The notes under the pieces are model-generated. The model saw only the letters and a list, made by a program, of their open reading frames with translations, was not told where the DNA came from and did no database searches. A program made the position numbers and the translations under genes. DNA of 64,000 bases from NCBI RefSeq assembly GCF_964355755.1, contig NC_092679.1, forward strand, positions 4,466,001-4,530,000, written 5' to 3'. Of this stretch, positions 11,428 to 20,559 are shown piece by piece. The stretch is from Antedon mediterranea (lineage: Eukaryota > Echinodermata > Crinoidea > Comatulida > Antedonidae). How positions within the stretch are numbered: position 1 is the first letter of the stretch; each line of letters opens with the position of its first letter.

Positions 11428-11830
11428 TATGGCGCGCCAAGCTGTCATTTATTCGGAAATAAAGATATCTTAGTTTTAAACTAAGATATCTTAGTTTAAA
11501 ACTAAGATATCTCTATTAATAGAGATATCTCTATTAAAAACTAAGATATCTCTATTTAAAACTAAGATATCTTAGTTTTTAATAGAGATATCTCTATTAA
11601 TAGAGATATCTCTTTTAATAGAGATATCTCTATTAATAGAGATATCTCTATTAATAGAGATATCTCTATTTAAATAGTTTTAAATAGAGATATCTATGTT
11701 AATAGAGATATCTCTATTAATAGAGATATCTCTATTTAAAACTAAGATATCTCTATTTAAAACTAAGATATCTCTATTAAAAACTAAGATTTCTCTATTG
11801 CTTGAATAAATGACAGCTTGGCGCGCCATA
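11428..11830. mobile_element. 403-bp terminal-inverted-repeat element filled with GATATC palindromes
   Basis: The ends are perfect inverted repeats of 27 bp (28 bp counting one flanking base each side), beginning TATGGCGCGCCAAGCTGTCA. GTAGAC lies directly outside both ends (11422-11427 and 11831-11836) as a likely 6-bp target duplication. The interior, about 11461-11797, is almost wholly a tandem of GATATC cores (16 intact, one GATTTC) spaced 18-21 bp. Each core is flanked by one of two arms, TTAGTTT or TCTATTA. There is no coding content. The arrangement indicates a non-autonomous foldback-like DNA transposon; its superfamily is not recognised. Confidence 0.85.
11461..11797. repeat. GATATC palindromic satellite array
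   Basis: Units are self-complementary twice over, once about the GATATC core and once about the TTAA or TTTAAA junction between units. Two arm types (A, TTAGTTT; B, TCTATTA) alternate irregularly, giving AA, AB and BB units. The whole array can fold into one long hairpin or many small ones. Confidence 0.85.
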
Positions 11831-11836
11831 GTAGAC

Positions 11837-12455
11837 GGTTACATTAAAAATAGTACAGTGATAGTAGTATTATTGCTTTCAAAAGGGCAGTCTCATCTTG
11901 TGTAAGACTATGGCGATCTCTAAAGTAGTACAGTATACTAAATAGAGGAAAGCGTATCAAAACACAACCAAAATTGTGGAGAATCCGATACATGTAGTAC
12001 TACAAACTATGACGTAACCAAGTCAAAGCTACTTTAATTCAAGGCCAGATATTTAGCGTCGTAGTTCCTGTCAAGTGGCCTTGTTATTAGAAGGAAGCAT
12101 GACGTTGCGGCGTTCCATATTTCGTATGAAACGCTTAGTTTCACTGCGCGTACATTGTGATCATGATTCAGAAAGACGAACGTGCATTAAACTGTACGTA
12201 GGTGGAATTACTCAGCAGACGTTGGAAACGGATAAAGACTGAGCGGTGCCATTTAAATTTATTTTACAGATGTATTTGTATACAAAGATCAAAATGAATT
12301 AATATAATAAATAAACAAATAAACGTAAACAAATGTTACGGTTCTCAAAAAGTTACAAACGGCTTTAAAATCCCCGATGGTAAAAGTTCATAAACATAAA
12401 TATTTTAAGCACAGATAGATCCTGTCGTGGGATAGATTATTAATATCATGAGTTA
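11837..12455. other. Non-coding stretch
   Basis: No frame, tandem repeat or transposon end recognised. The base composition is ordinary for the window. Confidence 0.35.
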
Positions 12456-12672
12456 TTCAAGGGAGGCGTTTATTCGGAGGAGGCGTTATTTTGTTGGGTG
12501 TACAGTAATATGAAACATGTTCAATCAAAATACCCACTAGATATGAAAAAACAATTAACAACTAAACACAATTAATAGTGATTTTTATTTGAGGAGGGGG
12601 AGGGGAGTTTATTCAAGAGGGGGGGGGGGGGCGTTTATTCAAGATGGGGGGGGGGGGGGCGTTTATTCGAAT
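12456..12672. repeat. G-rich imperfect repeats on GGCGTTTATTC, with 13- and 14-base G runs
   Basis: Variants of (G)nCGTTTATTC occur at about 12461, 12481, 12631 and 12660, plus an AGTTTATTCAAGA form at about 12606. The unit next to the homopolymers is about 29 bp. The G runs are at 12619-12631 and 12646-12659, and their lengths may be unreliable in the assembly. Confidence 0.6.
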
Positions 12673-12780
12673 AAATACGATAATCAAGACGGATTGTGAT
12701 TGTTATGTTCGATTTAAAAGTACATTAGAGAAATTATGAAATAAAAAAAAAAGACTGTAAAGATGAATACTGTACAATAA

Positions 12781-12860
12781 TTTTTTTTTTTTTTTTTTTT
12801 TTTTCATTTCATTTATTTCAATATCATTATCGCAGCCTTAGCTGAATTACAAAGATATTT
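12781..12860 (-). mobile_element. Retroposon 3' tail with 24-base poly(T) (reverse orientation)
   Basis: A T24 run (12781-12804) is followed by CATTTCATTTATTTCAATAT. Reversed, this reads AAATAAATGAAATG plus poly(A), a common LINE/SINE tail ending. The element body upstream (rightward) fades into unique AT-rich sequence, so only the tail is claimed. Confidence 0.5.
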
Positions 12861-13726
12861 ACATTTGTTCAATATTAAAATTTGTAAAAAAGTATAAAAC
12901 CAATGATAAAAAAATATAAAAAAGGAGGAAATTTACACAAGAAAAACAATAATAAGTACTGCAATGTTTACGTATACGGTAAGATACCTATAATTTTAAA
13001 ATAATTATGATTTAACATAAAAATATTTCAAATTGGTAATATATTTTATGCTAGATAGAACATCATAAAATAATTTTCCCCTCAGAAAGAAAAATCCGAT
13101 ACCGCGTATGAAATAAAAAATAATATAGTGCAAAGTGAAGTTATGAAATTTGTCTCGTCACGCTATGGTTATCGAAAGTTACCGTATATAATAATTAATT
13201 TATTATGTAATATACACGCGCTGAGAAGACTAAATAATGATTAAAAAACACGAAAATATTTTCGCGCCAAAAAGAAAAACCGAAAACTCATCGAGATCCT
13301 GTCTACATGTCGATTGCCGGCTCACTATGGAAGTATAATATAATATCCAGTGGTTTTATTACTGCACGCAACATGACGGATTCACAGCTTTGGGATTTTT
13401 GAAAGAAATTTCTTCCACCAGCAGCATACAGGTTCGTGTTTGGAGGAATTAAATTAAATTTTGCTGTATGTAAGTTATTAAAATAACATTGCCGTCAACA
13501 ATGAAATAAACACTTTCTCCAATTTCCGAACGACAATACGTCCTGAAATAATGAAATACGCCTAGGACTTCATAGGACGACGACACAATAATTAATGCAT
13601 TTATTCATTTATTTACAAACATTTCCTGCTTCAATCAAAGACTACGTTACCTAATTATCAAAAACTGTCCGACAATGAACTTTTATCAACAATGCGTTGT
13701 ATAATAGGCTACACGTAAAAATGGTG

Positions 13727-13812
13727 ATTTATTTATTTATTTATTACCATCTTTACTGAGGGTAGCCTATCCAGTTCCCAATGGAACTGATCATTTAGGG
13801 CCCTCGATAAAA
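13727..13812 (-). mobile_element. LINE 3' tail (reverse orientation) with stem-loop remnant
   Basis: Reversed, this block contains CGAGGGCCCTAAATGATC, then TTCCATTGGGAACTGG, then GGCTACCCTC, and finishes with (AAAT)n. A GGG..CCC hairpin region followed by an ATAAATAAATAAA tail is the usual 3' end of invertebrate CR1/L2-like LINEs. A similar layout occurs at 45047-45191. Confidence 0.5.
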
Positions 13813-15047
13813 CATACATACAGTAAAACACATAACATATTGAATATTCAAATGACATAAAATAGGCCTAAAAATTTACAATGGTTATAAAATTCATATA
13901 GAAGTTAAAATCGTTGACAGATAAAATATATATATATATACACAATACGAACAATATTAGCTGGAAATAAATTCTTTAAAAGTTCACGTTTCATTATTGC
14001 GGCTACGCACGCGTAACATTTATGTTTGTGACGAAAATTGAAATTAATGAATTCAAGGAAATTATACTTTTTGAAGAACAGTACATCTAGGTATGGTGTA
14101 CATGAAGGGGTTTTCTAAAAAAAATATAATTGTCGGAACAGCTGCTGCTGTCTCAGAAAGGGATTTCGTGGGAAAGTACAAAAAGTGACAATATTCAAGA
14201 TAAAACTCCAAAATCCAAAAGGCACCTTGCTTCCCCATGCGGAAGTTGTACTCTATCGTACAGGATACGTGACGTCACAATAGGAAGCTTATACGATACA
14301 GATAACTACTTCCTGAATGGAATTGCTATTCAGCTTACTTAATATATTAAAAAAGACTTGGTAGACAACATTTTAAGAGTAAACATAACAGTTATAACAG
14401 CAACAATGCACAGAATAAGATCTACTGTATCACCCTTAAAATCATCATTACCCGTTATTATATGTGCCGATAATCTAATTCCTAAGTGTTTGGGCCATAG
14501 AGAGGTATACACTTAAGCATTCCATGTTATATACGGTAACGGCCACGAAACATTGCACGCGTGTGCTCTAGACTCAATTTCGATTCGGAAAACAGAATCT
14601 CGCAAAGCATTAAAGAAGACAAGCAACGATTAAAGAAGTAAATGATGATAATTTGAAAAGGGACATAATATAAAAAAAAAAAAAAAAAAAAAAAACAATC
14701 TTAAAAAAATAAAACAATTTAGAAAAAAAAAGTATTTAAAAGCGTGAATCAAATAAACGATTAAACTTTCTTAGAAGTAAACCTCAGCAAACCGCGTAAA
14801 ACTATACGGACCTAAGTCTAATAAGACGGAAGGCGCCATAAAGTATTACAAGAAAGTTTGTTAACAAAAAAAAACATATTTTAAAACTAGAAAAAACCGC
14901 AAAGTAACTCTCTTATAAAGTCACGAGGAATCAGAAGCTAAATTAGTCTGTAAGAGAGCATTATTAACACTACGCAATTAATGATGATTGATTTAATTAA
15001 CGTCAGTTAAACATCAGCCAGTAACGCATCAATGCACACGTTATTTG
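13813..15047. other. Non-coding stretch; A24 run at 14672-14695, CRE-like site at 14270-14277
   Basis: A (TA)n microsatellite lies at about 13926-13942 and a 24-base poly(A) at 14672-14695 (possible retroposon tail on +, body not recognised). A TGACGTCA palindrome is at 14270-14277. The frame at 14130-14342 (+) has no recognisable domain. Confidence 0.45.
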
Positions 15048-15100
15048 ACGCGCGCGTACTAACGTTGGTAACTTTATATACCGGTATATACGCGCGCGTC
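15048..15100. repeat. CGCGCG-bounded unit (fourth cluster)
   Basis: The unit runs from GACGCGCGCGTACTAACGTT to TATATACGCGCGCGTC, so its ends are inverted copies of GACGCGCGCGTA. A TATATACCGGTATATA palindrome lies inside at 15074-15089. The ACTAACGTTGGTAAC core matches the ACAAACGTTGAT core of the 9.6-kb units. Confidence 0.7.
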
Positions 15101-15889
15101 CATTTTATGTATAGCGGAAAAACGGTAATGACGGTAAGGAATCATGGGAAATAATATTAATTAACACAACAACTGTCAAATTGTCTACACAGACGGTAAT
15201 AATATAACTATTGTATGAAGTTAAACTTAGCCCCAGAGAAGAAAACACGGGAGAAAACACTGTTGTAGTTTGCATCACTGGTCTTGGTCCTCAATAGTTC
15301 CAGAGCCCACTAATATAATTTAGATTATTCTAAACGAGTTCAGCCTTTCTATCATATGATTGTCATGCATATGTTACATTGTTATCAATGATTCAACAAC
15401 GGAAATTAAATATTAACTTGTAATATTTGCACACCCTTGAGAAAGAGGATTTGAAGTTGACCTTTGACGGCGATTGCGTCCCATATCTGAAATCCGGTGA
15501 TATGGCCTTTGGAGACGGATACGGGCTTCACCCCATAAAAATACCCATATAGTTTTATTTTTATAACATCAACAACTGTGCCAAAAAAAATTCCTACTAT
15601 CGTTGTTTACAAAGTGTGACAATAGAATTAGGACATCACCGTGACGAAGGTACTGGATGGAGCACACAGCTCCAGAAGGAGACTATACCAACTGGTGGGA
15701 GACTACTTACTGGTGGTAGACTACTCAGCTCCATACAGACTGATCACGAGTTCTCTGGTCGTAATGATTGAACCTAATTATCATCATCTCCGACGTGATT
15801 GTAGTTAGTCACCACCGGTACAAAACCGCTGTTTTAAAGATAAATTAATATTCCCAGTGTTCACGAAGAAAACAATAGTATTATCTGAA

Positions 15890-16204
15890 GATTACATCAT
15901 CATTCACGTCATGTCCTTGGCATCATCACCGCCATTACGTCATGTCCATCATCATCATCATTACAAAAATATTGTATCCTCTTACGGTCGACATCATTGA
16001 GTGACTATAGTTACAAAATTATACCATCCGTCGACGAGATGACAATCGGCATGATGAAAATGACAATCGGCATGATGACACGGCATGATGACAATGACTA
16101 TATATTTCTTATCAGACACGATCATCAAAATCATCATAATCGACTACTTTGATAATCGACATAACCATTCAGAGTCTTCCTCATCATATAGACTTTACCA
16201 TTGC
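15890..16204. repeat. CAT/ATC-rich low-complexity stretch with GGCATGATGACA repeats
   Basis: (CATCAT)n-like sequence around 15893-15962 and several copies of CGGCATGATGA(C/A)A at about 16045-16100. It merges into the 100-bp minisatellite to the right. Confidence 0.55.
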
Positions 16205-16735
16205 CCACAGCATCCTCCTTATCATCGACGTCACCACTGTCCTCTTTTCCAGTTTGTCCTGATCATCGATATCACTACTGGTTACAGCATTTTCTCTTCT
16301 TCGTCGACAGCATCCTCCTTATCATCGACGTCACTATTGTCCTCTCTTCCACAGCTTGTCCTGATCATCGATATCGTACTGGCTACAGCATCCTCTCATC
16401 TTCGTCCACAGCATCCGCCTTATCATCAACGTCACCACTGTCCTCTTTTCCACAGTTTGTCCTGATCATCGATATCACTACTGGTTACAGCATCTTCTCT
16501 TCTTTGTCCATAGCATCCTCCTTATCGACGTCACTATTTTCCTTTTTTCCACAGCATTGTCCTGATCATCGATATCACTACTGGTTACAGCATCTTCTCT
16601 TCTTTGTCCATAGCATCCTCCTTATCGACGTCACTATTTTCCTTTTTTCCACAGCATTGTCCTAATCATCGACATCACTACTGGTTACAGCATCTTCTCA
16701 TCTTCGTCCACAGCATCCTCCTTATCATAGTTCCA
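16205..16735. repeat. Minisatellite, unit about 100 bp, about 5.3 copies
   Basis: The phase marker CATCCTCCTT (one copy CATCCGCCTT) recurs at 16211, 16311, 16412, 16514, 16614 and 16714, giving periods of 100-102 bp. Each unit also carries CCTGATCATCGATATC and ACTGGTTACAGCAT. The two copies at 16514 and 16614 are nearly identical, suggesting recent expansion. Frames of 126 and 154 codons run through it only because the repeat lacks stops. The period is not a multiple of three, so successive copies are read in different frames. Confidence 0.9.
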
Positions 16736-16834
16736 CTATACAGTAGGACGCAACACTAGGACGATCAACCGAAAGCGATGGATTATTCGAATTCGTTACG
16801 ATTTTACGTCCTTTCGTTGCGTCTTGGAGTGAAC
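16728..16834. mobile_element. Short MITE-like inverted repeat, GACGCAACGC type (copy B)
   Basis: The left end AGTTCCACTATACAGTAGGA continues CGCAACACTAGGACG. The right end reversed reads GGTTCACTCCAAGACGCAAC then GAAAGGACGTA. The shared end theme (TTC.ACT..A.GACGCAAC..AGGACG) links it to 4197-4310. It abuts the minisatellite. Confidence 0.5.
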
Positions 16835-17176
16835 CAAGCTTTATTATCGACATTGGCATTGTCCAGAGTTTCCTTCTTCTTACCATAAATTTCGACAAAA
16901 ACATAAAATATCTTCTTCATCGTCCTCTTCCGTAGACGTCATCTAAACAGAACATTCGTCGTGGACGTCATCTAAACAAAACACTCGCCGTCCTTATACG
17001 TGACGTCATCTAAACATAATACCCGCATGTTCATACCGTTTATATAACATCTTCAATGTCTTTGTGTTTTATGCTTATCACCGTACACAGACTCAAACAA
17101 AGTTTAGTTTATAAGTTCTCACTCCACACAGATGGATTGGTTCGTTTCCTGTTGTCATGGTTTATAATGATTTGTG

Positions 17177-17457
17177 GGACTTGGAAACGAGTTATTGTTT
17201 AAAATGTGATGAATTGCCTTTTCCAACTTGTTTCCTGCTCCGAATGTGAGAACATTATTATGAGAGAAAAATAAAATAAAGAAACTAACTAACTATACGT
17301 AATAATATTATGAATATCTTGGACTTGGAAACGAGTTATTGTTTAAAATGTGATGAATTGCCTTTTCCAACTTGTTTCCTGCTCTGAATGCGAGAACATT
17401 ATTATGATAGAAAAATAAATAAACTAACTATACGTAATAATATTATGAATATCTAAG
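17177..17457. repeat. Tandem duplication, unit 144 bp, two copies
   Basis: GGACTTGGAAACGAGTTATT starts at 17177 and at 17321. The copies stay nearly identical through the end of each unit (TATACGTAATAATATTATGA), differing by a few substitutions and small indels. The high identity indicates a recent event. Confidence 0.9.
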
Positions 17458-18210
17458 TAAATATCTACAACAATAACATAATTAAACACAATTAATTTGG
17501 TTGGGGAAGACTTTTGATCAGTAAACTTGTGATACAGTATAACTATATGTAGACCCAAATTGGACGTCACTCAATAAAAATGTATGAGAGCCATGAAGTG
17601 ACAGGAAAAAAAAGGAGAACAAAATCTATATACAGTAAATCATTTATTAATATTATCCTACATGTTTTCATGTTGAACTCCTTTAGAGCACGTTTTAAGA
17701 GTAGTGATTTATAGTATGATTATACTTTCATCAAAATGCAACAATAATAATAATTGTTTTTATGTTCAAGGTGTCATTTGTTTTTCATATTAGAAATTAT
17801 CCCAATTGTAGAACTTATCAATAATAATATTATTTCATCTCAATTTCAAAATAATTGTGATGCTATTGTTGTAGCCAAACCAAAACATTGTTCAAATCTC
17901 ACAACTAAACGCCAATAGAAAATGTGATTATGAAAGAATAGGGTTAAATTGTTTTCATATAAGATTTCAGATTATATAATATTTATACCATAAATATAGA
18001 ATATGAAAGAAAAACAGTAACAAATACATATTTTGGAGGTAGAATGTTTTCAAACATGAATCTGTTTATCATATTAATATCTACTTTCCATTATATTTGT
18101 AAAACACTTTCTAAATAAATCAAAATATAATTTTTATTTTTTATTCAACTTTATACATTTTGTTTAATACAGTAGTATAATGCTATTAATAAAAGTGGTT
18201 ATTTTGGCAC
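17458..18210. other. AT-rich non-coding stretch
   Basis: Very AT-rich, with no frame above 60 codons and no recognised repeat. Confidence 0.4.
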
Positions 18211-18330
18211 AGTTATTTATTTATTTATTCCGGTATATAAAAACATTACAAAAAGCAGAACAAGTCTGAAATTATTGTAGTACATATAATGAAAAGTTAC
18301 ATTACAGAAAAAAAATACAAAAAAATTTAC
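18211..18330 (-). mobile_element. Possible LINE 3' tail (reverse orientation)
   Basis: TTATTTATTTATTCCGGTAT followed by AAAAACATTACAAAAAGCAG is, when reversed, an internal 3' UTR-like block ending in ATAAATAAATAA. The resemblance is to the other reverse-orientation tails in this window. No stem-loop was recognised, so this is weaker. Confidence 0.35.
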
Positions 18331-19183
18331 AATATGCATAAAAAAATAAATGTTACTACCTCACTTTAGGCAAAAGTTGACAATACATAGGCATACACAC
18401 AGCATATGGCTCAATGGTCAAGAATATAGAAAACTGATCTATTTAGTAAGTTAATTTGGTGTAATTAAAATAAGAAAATGAGTTTAATTAAGGTCAAGGT
18501 ATACAAACAGGAGAATTGACAAACATGTGTGTTCTTGACCAAAAAAATGTTCACACATTTTACTCAAGTATTTTGTTAACTAAGCCTACCAGTCAACATT
18601 TGTGTTTCCTTGATACCTAAAGTTTTCTGCTTTTGAAGGTGGAAAGAGGAGAAGGTACTTAGCACACCCTGAAAGAATTCTTTTATTCCTGCCCCAACTA
18701 AGAAAAATTAAACAAAACAGCAACTAGGAACTTTGAATAATTTTCCTTTTAACCCGACATTGAATGTTGCTTTATTTTACATATAACATACACTAAATAG
18801 TATTGTACGTGTAAAAAGTAGTAACACACACTGGTACACATATTATTACCCCTCTCTGGTCAGCTTCATAAAGTCATTTTTTTCCACAGGATTTTTTTTT
18901 TAATGTTCTGTACATGCATGTTTGTGATTTATCATTGTAAGTTATGGACATACAATTACATGTAAATATTCTGTGACCATAAATTAAATTTTGAATCTTA
19001 GTAATGTTAGGGAAATTTTTTAAGTACCTATACTTGCATGAAGAAGGAGGATTAGGTGGGCTTAGACAAGTCGTAATCTTTTGCAGTAAAGTGTCTATTG
19101 TCTCAGAATCAAGTAGAGAGGAAAGTAGGGAGGAACGACACTTTCATTGTGTTTATGTAAAAATGAAACTGAAAGAATCTTTC

Positions 19184-19203
19184 TGATTGTCATGGAGTCT
19201 CCA
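19184..19203 (+). repeat. Isolated unit of the 20-bp minisatellite
   Basis: GATTGTCATGGAGTCTCCAG matches the unit of the array at 20025-20550. It is separated from that array by the ATACGG element, as expected if the element inserted near the array's left edge. Confidence 0.6.
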
Positions 19204-19221
19204 GCATATTATCTAGGAGTC

Positions 19222-20015
19222 AAAATACGGTATAAAAATACGGTATAAAATACGGTATTTTTTATACCGTATTTTTTAGTACCCCGTTTCTGCTAACAAT
19301 ACTTCTTGGGTGGTCGTGTTAAATTTCATCTTTTTTACCCAAATTGCCATTCATTTATTTGATCGATAATTAAAAGTCGCAATAAAGAAAATTTTACGTC
19401 TCACTTTCAACAGCCTAGCCCTAGTGATAGAGATGTTGTGAGAGCACAGAAAACATCGTAATGGGGACAATTAATTTGTTCCCTCCCCGAGTTATTGTAT
19501 TTTACAATGTCGTACTGCTTTCGCAGGCTCTTCAGCTTTGAGTTTACTTGCTTTGACTTTGTCTGTGAGACAAGTCTATTCCATACTCCTGCTTTATTTT
19601 TTTAGAAATGTCTTTATAAATGTGGTTGTCCCTTTTATTACCTTTTAGTTGGCCAGACATTTTAGCTTCCCCACACACATTTATTTAGTAAAACTGTGAC
19701 GTCTTCACTCCACATTTTCGCCAAATATATCTATACACGTGTGTAAAGCAGCTGACAGCGACAGAAAATAAAAACATGAATGTAAAAAAAAAATACGGTA
19801 TTTTTTATTGGCAGCAGAAACGGGTACAAAAAATACGGTATAAATTTGTAAATACCGTATTTTATCCACAAATTTTGTGGGGAAAATAGGTATACAAAAT
19901 ACGGTATATTTTTTATGAGCGCAGTTTCTGCTGCCAAAAATATACCGTATATATACGGTATTAAAAAAATACCGTATAATAATATACGGTATTTAGTTGG
20001 CAGCAGAAACAGGGC
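19222..20015 (+). mobile_element. ATACGGTAT-palindrome element (copy 1)
   Basis: About 0.8 kb with clusters of ATACGGTAT/ATACCGTAT half-sites at both ends and in the interior (19222-19281, 19793-19862 and 19895-19995), plus repeated TTGGCAGCAGAAAC modules in both orientations. A unique middle (about 19285-19790) matches the inverted copy at 61835-62543. CTAGGAGTC flanks both sides (19213-19221 and 20016-20024), which is either a target duplication or two minisatellite units. The weak frame on the reverse strand (19731-19937) also appears in copy 2 but is made of the palindrome modules and has no domain. Confidence 0.75.
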
Positions 20016-20555
20016 CTAGGAGTCTGTAGTATTGTCTTAGAGTCTGTAGTATTGTCCTGGAATACCCAGTAATGTCCTGGAATATCCAGTTGTCTTGGAG
20101 TCTCAAGTATTGTCCTGGAGTCTCAAGTATTGTCCTGGAGTCTCAAGTATTGTCCTAGAGTCTCCAGTTACTATTGTCCTGGAGTCTCAAGTATTGTCCT
20201 GGAATATCCAGTATTGTCCTGGAGTCTCCAGTAATGTCCTGGAATATCCAGCATTGTCTTGGAGTTTCCAGTATTTTCATGGAGTGTCCAGTATTGTCCT
20301 GGAACATCCAGTGTTGCCTTGAAGTCTCCAGTGTTGTTCTGGAGTCTCCAGTATTGATCTGAAATATCCAGTATTATCCCGGAGTATGCAGTATTGTCCT
20401 GGAGTCTCCAGTATTGTCCTGGAATATTCAGTATTGTCCTGGAATCTCCAGTATTGACCTGAAATATCCAGTATTGGCCTGGAGTCTCCAGTATTGTTCC
20501 GGAGTCTTCAGTTGTCCCGGAATTTTACAGTATTGTCCTGGAGTCTCCAGAATTT
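20016..20555 (+). repeat. 20-bp minisatellite, GTATTGTCCTGGAGTCTCCA units
   Basis: About 27 units of around 20 bp, each built as (C)AGTATTGTCCTGGA(GT/AT)(C/A)TCC. Two unit types alternate irregularly (GGAGTCTCCA and GGAATATCCA). The GGAGTCTCC and GGAATATCC parts are near-palindromic. Frames of 60-75 codons across it reflect the absence of stops in the unit, not coding. Confidence 0.92.
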
Positions 20556-20559
20556 TCAT

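Noticed and set aside
11461-11797. CRISPR-like array
   Set aside because: Spacing is regular, but there are no unique spacers, the units are palindromes in contact with each other, and the host is eukaryotic.
16085-16665. Overlapping 126- and 154-codon frames, Ser/His/Pro-rich
   Set aside because: They run through a 100-bp tandem repeat lacking stops. The period is not a multiple of three, so copies are read in different frames.
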